The position numbers and the translations under genes are program-made. A stretch of 64,000 nucleotides of DNA. It comes from Bettongia penicillata ogilbyi. Taxonomy: Eukaryota > Chordata > Mammalia > Diprotodontia > Potoroidae. How positions within the stretch are numbered: position 1 is the first letter of the stretch; the number at the start of each line of letters is the position of its first letter. The notes below the pieces were generated by a model that was not told the DNA's origin, ran no database searches, and saw only the letters and a list, made by a program, of their open reading frames with translations. The stretch lies in the NCBI GenBank assembly GCA_023548195.1, contig JAJHZJ010000694.1, forward strand, positions 682,001-746,000, in the 5' to 3' direction. This document shows, one piece after another, positions 1-10,786 of this stretch.

Positions 1-24
1 GGAAGGTTTGACTCTATATGTTTG

Positions 25-275
25 TTGGCCAGCTAAGTAGTGCAGTGGATAGAATGCAGGGCTGGCGTTAGGCAAAAAGACTCATCTTTCTGAGTTCAAA
101 TCTGACCTCAGACACTTACAAGCTGTGTGACCCTGGCAAGTCACTTAACCTTATTTCTCATCTGTAAAATGAGTTGAAGACTGGAATGGCAAACCATTTG
201 TTATCTCTGCCAAGAAAACCCCAAATGGGGTCATGAAAAGTCAGACACAACAGAGTAAGCAACACATGTTTGTTA
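25..275 (+). repeat. Marsupial CORE-SINE (MAR1/MIR-like)
   Basis: tRNA-derived head with 'gagttcaaatctgacctcagac' as B-box region, then the CORE-type body 'tgtgaccctggcaagtcac' and 'catctgtaaaatgag', then the tail 'ccaagaaaaccccaaatggg'. The same tail follows the same core at 8690-8915, which supports one SINE family. The family name is a recognition call. Confidence 0.75.
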
Positions 276-1599
276 TACTGAGATTTAGAATTTAGATCTG
301 AAAATAAATTTCTGGAGGGAGCTGAATTAAGACTAGCTGTAATAGAAAGGGATTACGTAGACTGCACATTACTTTCACTTTACATTCGGATCTTAAGATA
401 CAATGACAAGCACTAAAACAAGCTTAATAGGCAATTAAATTTTATTAACTACAAATAGTGTAAGTTAGCAAGTGTATACAAATAAACAGTAGATAACAGT
501 TAAGACAGAATAGGAAAAGAGAAAGTATACGTCACCAGCCAAGTCTGAGCTTCAATACTTTGGCACAACCAGGGATGGGGAGCAGTCGGCAGAAGTCCTG
601 ACTGGGAGAGCAGAAGCAGGCATCCCCACTTCTGCAGCAAAGACCTCCAAAAATCCTTCTCCCACTCAGTCTCTTTATACATGTAACTTCAGGGAAAAGA
701 GGACCATTAGAACAAAGAAGGAACTCTGGCCAAAAGTTCCAGCTATTGACTTTGATGTATGTGCCCAAGGACTGGCCAGATCTTTGAACACAGATACCTC
801 CTTTCTTAAGGAGTTTTACAACTCTTAGGATAAGGGTCTCTTTGCCCCAGCTACATGCTTCATTAATTCTGCTGCTTCCCCTGGCACTCCTAGTTAAGCA
901 TATCAACTTTAAGTTACATTCCTTATATTAGGTCATGTGGTGGTCAGGCAAGGGGCTGGTGAGAATATTCCTCAATTTCCCCACACTAGCTAAGTAGAAT
1001 TAAGCAGAATAGAGGAGTTCAGAGGAAAAAGAACAATTAAACAGAAGACATAAAATGGCAATCGATTTTAGCCTAGGTTTCTGGACCTACTGGTACAACC
1101 TTGTTTAAGGGATGAAAAGAGATCTTGGTTGAGAATGCTGATGGGAGATAGCAATAATCTTCTACCAAACACTTTAAACTTGCTTTACATAGAGCCCGTG
1201 TCTGAGAAGACTGGCTCAGCTGAAGGCTGAGAATTGTAGCTGGCCCTACAAGTGAAATACTAGAAGTGAGGTTTAGGTGGCTTTAAAGATAGCACTTCAG
1301 GTGGAACAATAGCAGAGGCACAGAAAAACATCAAAGAAGAACTTATGAAAACAGCCTTTGGATGTGGTCAAAAAAGCTGGTCAAGTGTGTTTCAAGGAAT
1401 GCTATAAGCCTGGTAATAGCTAGAGATGATGATGAAATTAGAGTTGACATTTGAGACAGCGGCAACTGGCACAGAGACTCGGACATGGAGTTGTCCCTCC
1501 CTCTGCTTACACAAGTTCTGTGTACCTGGACCACAAGTGCTCTCCCATATGTGGGACAGTCTTTCAAATGCATAGTTGTAGGAGATTAAGTTTAAGGTT
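276..1599. other. Intergenic, nothing recognised
   Basis: No convincing coding pattern or repeat. The minus-strand open frame across 532-906 has no conserved motif, exon borders or homology that I recognise, so it is not called. Confidence 0.5.
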
Positions 1600-1639
1600 C
1601 ATGAGTGAAATGTTTTAGTGTTACTTTACATTGCTATTT

Positions 1640-1830
1640 AAAATGCCTTTGTTATGATCCGAGTGTTTCAGGGGGATAATTGGTAAAAATTACCTTCTCA
1701 AGCAGGGAGAAAGGAAGGGAAGGAAGGGATAGAATGTGGAACTTAAAACTTTAAAAAAAAAAGTTTGAAAACTGTTTTAGCATGTAATTGGGGGGAAATA
1801 AAATATTTTAAGAAATGCAATCACAAATCT
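1640..1830 (+). repeat. L1 3' end fragment
   Basis: Purine-rich tract (gaaaggaagggaaggaaggg) then 'gtggaacttaaaactttaaa', 'gaaaactgttttagcatgtaattgg' and an A-rich tail, the usual 3' terminus of marsupial L1 elements. The same end is seen at 47950-48060 and 58440-58515. Confidence 0.6.
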
Positions 1831-2079
1831 GGATCTGAAACAACCAATAACAAGAATACTAAAAGAATCATGGGGTGGGGAGCTCATCAGCAACGGTTTG
1901 GAGAGGATTCAGGCCCACAAAATACACAGAACCTGGAACTGCTAAGTAGGAGGCAAAGAGTAAAAATCCCCAGTCTAGGAACTAGAGAAGGAAAAACGTT
2001 TGAACAATTACAGCTACCTAACAATGGCACTGGATCTTCATTACTAGCATTTTTCAAGTAAAGACTGGATTGGAGAAGT

Positions 2080-2165
2080 TGCAGAGGGGATTCTTCCTCA
2101 GGCATGAGTTGGACTAGAATGATTCTTGAGGATCTTCCAACTCTAAGATCCTGAGATTTAAAAGA
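2080..2165 (+). repeat. MIR3/L3-type 3' tail
   Basis: Contains 'gttggactagaatgattcttgagg' and 'cttccaactctaagatcctgag', a tail common to L3/CR1 and MIR3 relics. Old and short. 2166-3089 shows nothing else I recognise. Confidence 0.4.
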
Positions 2166-3089
2166 AACTTTTTATTTGGGGGAGGGGAGTCACAATAGTA
2201 TGTCTTTAAATAGCAAATCCCCTTGATTAAATGCAACTATTCAATGCATATGAACACACCTACTGTATGAAGGCAACATTTGCCTATATACAATTAGTTC
2301 TTTATTAACAAGCCTCCCTAGGATGGGTGTGGAGAAAGGGAAACACTAATAATTTACAGTCATTGATGAACCTTTTCTTGCCCTTTCCCAAGCCATTTTC
2401 CTAAAAAATAATCAAAGAGATTGAATTTAATTTTTTTTATTTCCCTCATCCACCCTCTAGTGGAGATGCTAATGAGTACTGAAAAAGTCAAATAGGCAGG
2501 GTGACAAGGAGAAGACCAATAACGTGTCTCCAGGATTCACAAATAGGATCATCTGGCTCAGAAAAATGTCAGGGCAGACCATGAAGGCAGATGGTGGTAC
2601 CCTGGGCACATAATAGGCATGTATTCTATAACTGTTTAAGGGATTATATCCCCAACTTACTGTTCACTCTGTAACACAAGGGCAAAAAAAATATTAAGAG
2701 GAGCAAGGTTTGGGGGGAATCTCAACCCTATTCCAAGTCAATGGGAAACTTGAAAAGTAGATTTTTCAGTCAGTTTGTAGTAGAGAAGCTTCAGTCATCT
2801 TTGCAATCATTATTAGAGAAACACATGCCTACTGTGAGCCCTGCAGATTCCAGTCTAATAGAACATCGTACCACTTAAATTATAGCTTAGAAATAGTCAA
2901 TCACATAACCAAGGGTCCTTTCTCTGAGGAGTATCATGGCCTGAATGCAAACTTTACTGATGGAGTTTTGAAGATGATAACCCAGGGGTACATGTGGATA
3001 TGGTGCTTTGTGTTGTTTTGGAAGATGACCAGCTGAAGTCTGTTTGTTAATTTAAAGAGATGTTCTCAAATATAACAAGCTGACATTTA

Positions 3090-3330
3090 TTTTTAACAGT
3101 ATTTGATTTTTCCCCAATTACATTTTTTAACATTTTATTTTTAAGTTTTGACTTCCACATTCTTCCCTCTCTCCCTCCCCTCCCATCTCCCAGAGACAGT
3201 AAGCAATCAGATATAGGTTATACCTGTGCAATCATGTGCAACATTTCCATATTAGTCATTTTGTATGAGAAGACTTGAACAAAAAAAAAGAATGAAAGAA
3301 AAAGAAAGAAAAGGAAAGCAAAAATAGCAT
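3090..3330 (-). repeat. Antisense L1 3' UTR fragment
   Basis: Plus strand shows 'ttccccaattaca' followed by a long pyrimidine tract (ttccctctctccctcccc) and 'aagcaatcagatataggttatac', the reverse complement of the marsupial L1 3' UTR with its polypurine tract. Confidence 0.6.
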
Positions 3331-3534
3331 GTCTGTATTCAGATAATATCAATTCTTTTTCTGGAGGTGGAAAGCATGAAGAAGTTGACATTTAGGAAAG
3401 CAGGTGAACATTTTCAACTACGCAGGATCCCCAAAATGAACCAGATAAAGACAATATAAAAGAAAATTATTTTTTTTCCTCTTCTGTTCAATGCATAGGA
3501 ATTTACTCAGTTCATAAAATTTAGAGCTGTAAAG

Positions 3535-3660
3535 AGATTATTAGCTCATCTAACTCAATGCTCACATTTTACACATGAAGAAACTGAGGCCCAGAGAAGA
3601 GATATGACTTGGCCAATATGACCTTGATATTAAGTCATAGATAAAGAACGGACCTGTGAT
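3535..3660 (+). repeat. MIR-type SINE fragment
   Basis: 'cattttacacatgaag aaactgaggcccagagaagag' then 'gacttggccaatatgacc' follows the conserved MIR core. 3660-4140 shows nothing else recognised. Confidence 0.5.
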
Positions 3661-4149
3661 TTCATTGGTATTTGGTGAAGACAGTGGCACCACTGCTACC
3701 ACTTACAGTATTAGAGTACTACTTGTCCAGAGTCACATAGCCAGTAAGTATCAGAGACAGTCAAATATAGCTTACAGTCTAGGACATTGATACAATGACT
3801 TTTACTCTGTAAATGACCCTGCATTCAATTCTGGGTTACTTGCCTCCATTTATTGCACTCTTGCAAGTTAGTAAGCTGAAAAAAAAGAAAAGGAAAAAAG
3901 AAAAGAAGGCTTTATAGGTGAAACATTAACATTCTTAAGCAAATATTGCCAACTTTGACTATCGCTGTCTACCTTTGCTGACTTAACATTAAAAATAGGG
4001 ACTATGTAGTAAAGATAGTCCTCATTTTAAAAAATAAGTTTAGAACTTTTCATTCTTTTAAAACCTGAGTTTGAAGGAATGTATAGTTGGTCCTCTTGGA
4101 ATTTCTACTCCTTCTAATCAGTGACTTTACTTTTAATTTGGTGGCCCAG

Positions 4150-4242
4150 ACTGAGGTTTTTTAAAGAACTTCACTATCTAACAAAATACACAAAAGATTT
4201 GTATAGATTTAATTACAAAGAGCTCCTTAAAGAAATAAAGAA
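4150..4242 (+). repeat. Older L1 ORF2 remnant, 5' piece (split by the half-L1)
   Basis: Translates to LHYLTKYTKDLYRFNYKELL then KEIK, the L1 ORF2 region after the reverse transcriptase (compare the KDL..NYK.LLKEI pattern). It stops at the left target-site duplication of the inserted element and resumes in the same region of ORF2 at 7053. Degenerate, non-functional. Confidence 0.75.
4229..4242 (+). repeat. Left target-site duplication of the half-L1
   Basis: AAAGAAATAAAGAA, identical to 7039-7052. It is preceded by TT, so the bottom-strand nick would read CTTT/AA, close to the L1 endonuclease preference TTTT/AA. Confidence 0.85.
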
Positions 4243-7038
4243 GGGGTGGAGCCAAGATGGCAGAGTAGAAAGACTCATGTATGCTAGCTCCGAACCCACA
4301 GTCCATATATTTCCTGCAAGAAGAACTCCCCACAAATTCTGGAGCACTGCAAGGTGTGCAGAAACACAGTAGAGAAGATTTCCATTCCGGAGAGCCCTGG
4401 AGAGCCGTCCCCAGGGTTCCCTCACGCTCCAGACAGCGGAGTCCATCCCTGTGCTGCCCTGGCAGGGCAGCCCCAGAGGAGCAGATCCAAGCAGGCTTCA
4501 GGGACGGAACCTCCAGTGGCAGGGAAAGTCCCTCCACCCACAGGCACTACAGGTCAGTGAGAGAGACATCTGGGCTGGGCTGGAGCGGGGTGTCTCCATG
4601 GCTCGGGCCCCCTCGGGAGGCAGCAGTGGAGGGAGCGGCAGAGGCAGCAGCAGAGGCAGCGGCACAACCCGGACTCCGAGAGCAGCAGGCAGAAGTTCAG
4701 GGCTATTACTGAAGGTCTCTGCATAAACCCCCTGAGGGAACTGAGCCTGGGAGACAGCCCTGCCCCCACCCAAGCACCAGAACTTAAGCTCACATTGAAT
4801 AGCAGCCACACCCACCACGGAAAGCCCATTTGAATCTCAGACCCCAAGCACTAGCTGGGCAGATCTAGGAGGGGGTGGAGAGGAATCTCAGAAGTCAAGT
4901 AACTGGCTGGGAAAATGCCCAGAAAAGGGAAGAAAAATAAGACTATAGAAAACTACTTTGATGGGGTGCAGATGTTCCCGCCTTTCAATTCTGATGACGA
5001 GGAACTATTCTTACCATCAGGGAAAGACGTGGAGGTTGGGGCCTCTGTATCCCAGACATCCGAGGTGGATGTCCAGTGGGCTCAGGCCATGGAAGAACTC
5101 AAAAAGGATTTTGAAAATCAAGTTAGACAGGTGGAGGAACAACTGGGAAGAGAAATGAGAGAGATGCAAGAAAAGCATGAAAAAAGGGTCAATACCTTGC
5201 TAAAGGAGACCCAAAAAAATGCTGAAGAAAATAACACCTTGAAAAATAGGCTCACTCAATTGGCAAAAGAGCTTCAAAAAGCCAATGAGGAGAAGAATGC
5301 TTTCAAAAGCAGAATTAGCCAAATGGAAAAAGAGGTTCAAAAGCTCACTGAAGAGAATAGTTCTCTCAAAAATTAGAATGGAACAGATGGAGTCTAATGA
5401 CTTTATGAGAAACCAAGAAATCACAAAACAAAACCAAAAGAATGAAAAAATGGAAGAGAATGTGAAATATCTCATGGGAAAAACAACTGACCTGGAAAAT
5501 AGATCCAGGAGAGACAATTTTAAAATGATGGGGCTACCTGAAAGCTATGATCCTAGACATCATCTTCCATGAAATTCTCAAGGAAAACTTCCCTGATATT
5601 CTACAACCAGAGGGCAAAATAAGTATTGATAGAATCCATCAATCACCGCCTGAAAGAGATCCAAAAAGAGAAACTCCTAGGAACGTTGTGGCCAAATTCC
5701 AGAATTCCCAGGTCAAGGAGAAAATCTTGCAAGCAGCTAGAAAGAAACAATTCCAGTATTGTAGAAATAAAATCAGGATAACTCAAGATCTAGCAGCTTC
5801 TACATTAAGGGATCAAAGGGCATGGAATAGGATATTCCAGAAGTCAAAGGAACTAGGACTCAAACCAAGAATCACCTACCCAGCAAAACTGAGTGTAATA
5901 CTTCAGGGGAAAATATGGTCTTTCAATGAAACAGAGGACTTTCAAGCATTCTTGATGAAAAGACCAGAGCTGAAAAGAAAATTTGACTTTCAAACACAAG
6001 AATGAGAAGAAGCATGAAAAAGTAAACAGCAAAGAGAAGTCACAAGGGACTTACCAAAAGTGAACTGTTGACATTCCTACATGGAAAGACAATACTTGTA
6101 ACTCTTAAAACTTTTCAGTATCTGGGTAGTTGGTGGGACCACACACACACACACATGTACACGTGTGCACACACACACATACACACATGCACGCACACAC
6201 AGAGACAGAGAGCACAGAATGAATTGAATAGGATGGGACCATATCTTAAAAGACATTAAGGTAAATGGTGAGAGAGAAATGTAGTGGGAGGAGAGAGGGT
6301 GAAATGGAATGGGGTAAATTATATCTCATTCAAGAGGAAAGCAGGAGACTTTTTAGTGGAGGGAAAAAGAGGAGAGCTGAGAAAAAAAACAAGAAGTTTA
6401 CCCTCATCACATTCGACTAAAGGAAGGAATAAAATGCACACTCATTTTGGTATGAAAACCTATCTTACAATACAGGAAAGTGGGGGAGAAGGAGATAAGC
6501 AAGGTGGGGGGATGATGGAAGGGAGGGCAATGGGAGGAGGGAGCAATTTGAAGTCAACACTTGGGGAGGGACAGGATCAAAAGACAGAATAGAAACAATG
6601 GGGGGCAGGATAGGATGGAGGGAAATACAGTTAGTCTTACACAACATGACTATTATTGAAGTCATTTGCAAAACTACACAGAAAGGGCCTATATTGAATT
6701 GCCTGCCTTCCCAAAGGGAATGGGTGGGGAGGGAGGGATGGGGAGAATTTGGAACTCAAAGTTTTAGGAACAACTGTTTAGTATTGTTGTTGCTACTAGG
6801 AAAGAAGAAATACAGTTAATGGGGAATAGAAAGTCATCTGGCCCTACAGGACAAAAGAGAAGATAGGGACAAGAGAAGGGAGGGGTGATAGAAGAGAGGG
6901 CAGATTGGTGATAGGGAAAATTAGATTGCTCGGTGTATTGGGGTGGGGGAAGGGGATAAAAGGGAAGAAAATTTGGAACCCAAAATTTTGTGAAAATGAA
7001 TGTAAAAAGTTAAATAAATAAATTTTTATTAAAAAAAA
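4243..7038 (+). mobile_element. Full-length half-L1-like element (ORF1 only)
   Basis: A 2.8 kb non-LTR element bounded by a perfect 14 bp target duplication. It opens GGGGTGGAGCCAAGATGGC, the same start as L1 promoters, including a YY1-type AAGATGGC site at 4254-4261. A GC-rich 5' UTR (about 4380-4900, the richest stretch of the window) is followed by a broken ORF1 (4915-6005). It goes directly to a 1.0 kb 3' region with CA repeats (6139-6200) and a long purine-rich tract (about 6270-6960), then an A-tail. No reverse transcriptase or endonuclease reading frame is present. This is the architecture of HAL1 (half-L1) elements, mobilised by L1 ORF2 in trans. The precise family needs a repeat library. 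Confidence 0.8.
4915..6005 (+). pseudogene. L1 ORF1p-like gene, frameshifted
   Basis: Starts MPRKGKKNKTIENYF and has a long heptad-rich coiled coil (QVRQVEEQLGREM through KLTEENSSLK, residues about 55-150), as expected for the trimeric L1 nucleic-acid chaperone. The frame shifts near 5370 (continuing 'MEQMESNDFMRNQEI', ending RRDNFKMMGLPES) and again near 5550. The third frame carries the RRM and C-terminal domains: RIHQSPPERDPKRETPRNVV, then KIRITQDLAASTLRD and KPRITYPAKL. RETPR matches the family's RE.PR motif. Total span is about 363 codons, usual for L1 ORF1p. At least two frame breaks make it non-functional as it stands. It should bind element RNA as a trimer when intact. Confidence 0.85.
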
Positions 7039-7052
7039 AAAGAAATAAAGAA
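7039..7052 (+). repeat. Right target-site duplication of the half-L1
   Basis: AAAGAAATAAAGAA directly after the A-tail. The first two bases are shared with the tail, so at least 12 bases are diagnostic. Confidence 0.85.
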
Positions 7053-7520
7053 CAACTTAAGCAGTTAGAATAACATTCAATGTTCATGGCTGGGCTACGC
7101 CAATAAGATAAAAATAATACCACCAAATTTATTTACTTTTTTATACTATGTGAATCAAATTATCAGAGAGATTTTATAAAACTCAGTAAAGTAATAGCAA
7201 GTCACTTGGAAAAACAAAAGATCCATAATATCAAGGGAAATGATAGGAAAAAAAAATGTAGGAATAAGACAAGAACAATACCTCCAGACCTCAAACTGTC
7301 TTATAAAGCAGTAGTTATCAAAACCATCTAGTATTGGTTAAAAAATAGAAAGTTAAATCAAGGGAGCATACTAGACAAAAGGCAACCAGAAACAAGAGAA
7401 CTTAAGTCAGTGTTCGATAAACAGAAAATATAAATTACTTTAAAAAGAACTCTCTAACAAAAACTACTGGGAAAACTGGAAAGCAGTGCACAAAAATTAG
7501 GCTTAGACCAACCTCCTGCA
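7053..7520 (+). repeat. Older L1 ORF2 remnant, middle piece
   Basis: Continues the ORF2 interrupted at 4242: 'CSWLGYANKIKIIPPNLF' corresponds to the L1 CSW.GR.N..K pattern, followed by relics of the KFIW, PDLKLYYKA and WYW segments in broken frames. At 7441-7505 'aaactactgggaaaactgg aaagcag' matches the L1 'W.NW' region. Interrupted again at about 7521 by a small DNA transposon. Confidence 0.75.
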
Positions 7521-7739
7521 CTAGAAGTGTCATACATGCTGCCTGAATATGGCCCACAACACTCCTAACTGTGTCTTGAACCACATTAAAATGAAATTGG
7601 GAAGTAGCTAATGAAACAAATAAAAATACAGTAAAATATAGATAATATTATTACATTTTAAAACTAAGTCAAAATGTGACCTACAAGGATCTCTATGTAG
7701 CATTCAGTGGCCACTTTCTATTTGAGTTTGACATCATTG
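7521..7739 (+). mobile_element. Small hAT-like MITE inside the L1 remnant
   Basis: Terminal inverted repeats, imperfect: left TAGAAGTGTCATACATG, right GAGTTTGACATCATTG. The interior has 'tgcctgaatatggcccacaac' and 'caaggatctctatgtag', seen in a common marsupial non-autonomous repeat. The flanks CCTGCAC and ACTGACAC look like a decayed 8 bp duplication. L1 sequence resumes at 7740. Confidence 0.55.
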
Positions 7740-8640
7740 ACTGACACCATATTCCTCAAAGTATTATAAATATATACATGACCTAAATATTAAACATCAT
7801 ACTATACAAAATTTAGAAGAGAAGCACATCATATACTTCTTATACCTAAGGGTAGGAGATCTATTCTTACCAAAGGATAGTGAAAATTACAAAAGATAAA
7901 ATAACTTTGATTACACTAAACTTCTGAAAAAAATTTGTTATCCATGATATGTAAAAAATTAACATGTATGTATGCACATGTGTGTGCATACACATGTGTA
8001 TGATAAAAAAACATTCCTCAATTTTCAAGTATAATCAGTTCTCAAAAAAAGAAGTGCAAACTATTAACAAACCATGAAAGAATGCTCTAAATCAATAACG
8101 ATACAAGGGATGCAAATCAAATAACGTTGAGGCTTTGCCTCACACCCTGCAAACTGACAAAGATGTCAACACATGGGAACATTGTTGAAAGGGTTGTGGG
8201 AAGATAGACTCGCTGGTAGATTGCTGATGGAGCTGTGGAAAAAAAATTGAAAAGTAATTTGGCATTATGCAAATAAAGTGATGAAAATGGTCATACCCTT
8301 TGACTCAGAAGTTCCATTACTAGACTTTTACCCCAAGAAAGCTGTCGAAACAACAATATGCTGTATTCATATACGCCAAATATTTATAGCAGTTCTTTTT
8401 ACAATAGCAAAGAATCGGAAACAAAAGAAACCATGGACTGGGGAATGGCTGAACAAGTTGTGATTACACAAATGTAATGGAATATGACCGTACTGTATGA
8501 AATGATGAATGAGATGGATGCAGCGAAGCATGGGAAGATCTCCATCAATGGAAAGGACAACTCCACACGGAAAAAAAATCTAAAGTGAGTATTGCAGTAT
8601 TATAAAAAGCAAGCATGACTTGAAAGAAGAGATATGAGAC
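7740..8640 (+). repeat. Older L1, ORF2 end and 3' UTR
   Basis: Resumes with 'tatacatgacctaaatat' (L1 ORF2 C-terminus). It passes through 'atgcaaatcaaataacgttg aggc' and 'ggagctgtgg', then a stretch reading VIPFDSEVPLLDFYPK and 'ggggaatggctgaacaagttg', the conserved tail of marsupial L1s also seen at 57690-58515 and, inverted, at 62439-63750. Highly degenerate. Confidence 0.7.
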
Positions 8641-8689
8641 GAGTCTTCCCTTTCAGAGGTGAGATGTCTATGGGAGGGCAGGTATGGGC

Positions 8690-8915
8690 CCTCATCTTCC
8701 TGAGTTCAAATCTGACCTTTGATATGTGCTAGCTGTGTGACCCTGGGCAAGTCACTTAACCCTATTTGTCTCAGTTTCCTCATCTGTAAAATGACCTGGA
8801 AAAGGACACGCCCAACCACTCCAGTATCTTTGCCAAGAAAACCCGAAATGGAGTCACAAAGGGTCTGACGTGACTAAAGCAACTGAACGGAACCAACAAC
8901 AACCAATGTTTACGG
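8690..8915 (+). repeat. Marsupial CORE-SINE (MAR1/MIR-like)
   Basis: 'ctgagttcaaatctgacctt', 'agctgtgtgaccctgggc', 'gtcacttaaccctattt', 'tttcctcatctgtaaaatga' and the tail 'tttgccaagaaaacccgaaatg', ending in an AAC-rich stretch. Better preserved than the copy at 25-275. Confidence 0.8.
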
Positions 8916-9035
8916 TGTTGCACATATTCTAAGAATTTTTTGATGTATGGATCAGTTATGCTGATTTATTCCCTCTTTTTTGTCTAAAAATGCTATTTAT
9001 TATATGGGATAGCTTTCTGGATGGGGAGGGGAAGG

Positions 9036-9180
9036 AATGCTGAATTCAGAGAAAGAGACCATTAAGTTGCGCTCAAACCTAGAATGTGTAAAAAGGAAAT
9101 AATTAGAAATGGTTGGTTGGCTGCCGTCCTCTGTTCTGAAAGAGGACCAAAATGATATAGCACCATGCTAAAGTCAAGTG
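9036..9180 (+). repeat. Repeat unit, copy 1 of a dispersed duplication
   Basis: Begins 'aatgctgaattcagagaaag' and ends 'caccatgctaaagtcaagtg'. About 90% the same as 9918-10058 and in the same orientation. Confidence 0.75.
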
Positions 9181-9435
9181 CCATGCTGGAAATAATGACG
9201 ATGTAAAAAGAAACAGAAGACATCAATACTCATACGTGCTTCAAAAAAGTTCATTTAATCTGTTGAACAAGCTGATCTTCTGTAAAGATATATGTGCTTT
9301 CTGCAAATTTATATTCAGTAAGGAGACAATGAATAATTTAATTCATTTCAATTCAACAAACACATAATAAGTACATATTATGGGCAAGAATGTGGGGATA
9401 CCAAGGCAAAAATAAGTAAGTCCCTGAAAGAATTT

Positions 9436-9560
9436 CATACATACACACACACACGCACATATATATATATATATGTACACATACACACCTATATATACGT
9501 ATGTATGTATAGCCTATATAGAGATAAATCTATGTGTGTATATACATACACATACACAAC
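9436..9560. repeat. AC/AT-rich simple repeat
   Basis: Alternating purine-pyrimidine run of (AC)n, (AT)n and (GTAT)n units, interrupted. Confidence 0.8.
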
Positions 9561-9569
9561 TATTTATAA

Positions 9570-9700
9570 AGACAGATTGTTGTGTTTGTCCTTCATTTTT
9601 GAAGACCATGACATCAGAGAAATGATGACATGACTTGCACTTGACTTTGGTTTGACGACAAGGTCACCAGTCTCACTTTCTTCTCCTTGTACATATAAAA
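9570..9700 (+). repeat. Marsupial SINE-like repeat ('tccttcatttttgaagacc' type)
   Basis: 'gtccttcatttttgaagacc', 'atgacatcagagaaatgatg', 'catgacttgcacttgac' and 'aaggtcaccagtctcac'. The same series occurs at 29225-29400. The family is not determined (possibly RTE- or tRNA-derived). A short GATG/GATA run follows at 9733-9760. Confidence 0.6.
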
Positions 9701-9917
9701 AACAGTATCTTAGGCAACTGGCGTCAAGATAGATGATAGACAGATGGATGGATGGATAGATAGAGCCAATAAATACAAGATAATCTGAGGAGACAGAATT
9801 TACAACTGGTAAAAATCAAGACAGGCTACTAGGAGGCAGTATTTGAGTTGAGTTTTGGAGGAAGCTAAGAACTGCCAGGGACATCAGCAAAGAAGGCACT
9901 TGTTCCGGCCCCACGCA

Positions 9918-10200
9918 AATGCTGAATTCAGAGAAAGAGACCATTAAGTTGGTCTCAAACCTAGTGTGTAAAAAGGAAATAGTAAGAAATGGTTGGTTGG
10001 CTTCTGTCATCTGTTCTGGAAGAGGACCAAAATGATAGCACCATGCTAGAGTCAAGTTCCAGTGTGCTGATTGCCTGATCAGACAGTAGGAGCTCGGAAT
10101 GCTCTACCACAGGTTGGTCACAAATAGTCCACATGAACATTCTCTAAATTTGTGCATCTTGTATTTCTTCAGAACTACTTCAATTCTGCTTTGCACATAG
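9918..10200 (+). repeat. Repeat unit, copy 2, with SINE-like continuation
   Basis: Bases 9918-10058 repeat 9036-9180. The copy then continues 'ctgatcagacagtaggagctc', 'cggaatgctctaccacagg' and 'cttcagaactacttcaattc', a known-looking marsupial SINE body. So the shared block is probably the head of one retroposon family and not a local duplication; but the upstream part 'cagagaaagagaccattaag' is also shared. Confidence 0.6.
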
Positions 10201-10700
10201 AACACAGAAAGTGAGAAGCCAGATTGGGGTATATTTTAAATGTCAGGTGGAAGTTTGCATTTTATCCTAGAGGCAATAAAGAACCATTAAAGATGACGAA
10301 TGACATGGTCAGACGTGACTTAAGGATGTTATTTTGACTTCTGAGTGCAGAGATTAGAGAAGGGGAAAGGCTGGAAGCCGGGAACAGACAACAATTAGGA
10401 TGCAGTTGTAATAGTCTAGGGAGAAGGAAATGAGGGATCGAGTTAGGATTAGTGGAGAGATGGATACAGGGATGTGATGGAGGTAGAATCAAGAGTTGGC
10501 AAATGATTCAGTATTCAGGTTGAAGAAGAGAAAAGAGTTGAGGATGACTGAGGTTGCCAACCTGAATAACTTAGGATGCTGGTGTCCTAATGTACATAGA
10601 ATCCTGGAGGAGTAGGTTTAGGGGAGAAAATTGTGAGTTTCATTTTGAACGCATTGAATTTGAATTAGTAATCCAGTTTGCCTATTAAAATAGAATGCAC
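10201..10700 (+). repeat. Old interspersed repeat, class uncertain
   Basis: Contains 'gcaataaagaaccattaaag', 'gacatggtcagacgtgac' and 'gcagttgtaatagtctagg', phrases repeated widely in mammalian genomes (L2/CR1-like or ERV-L relic). I cannot choose a family. Confidence 0.35.
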
Positions 10701-10786
10701 GAAAGGAAGTTAATAATCTGAAAAGGTAGGTCGAAACTACACTGTGGCAACTTTAAATTCTGGCCAAGGATTTTTTATATTTAATC

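Noticed and set aside
532..906. 124-codon minus-strand open frame
   Set aside because: No conserved motif, no start context, overlaps another frame; chance.
4281..4818. Several overlapping open frames in the GC-rich 5' UTR of the half-L1
   Set aside because: High GC lowers stop frequency; they overlap on both strands and none is conserved L1 coding sequence.
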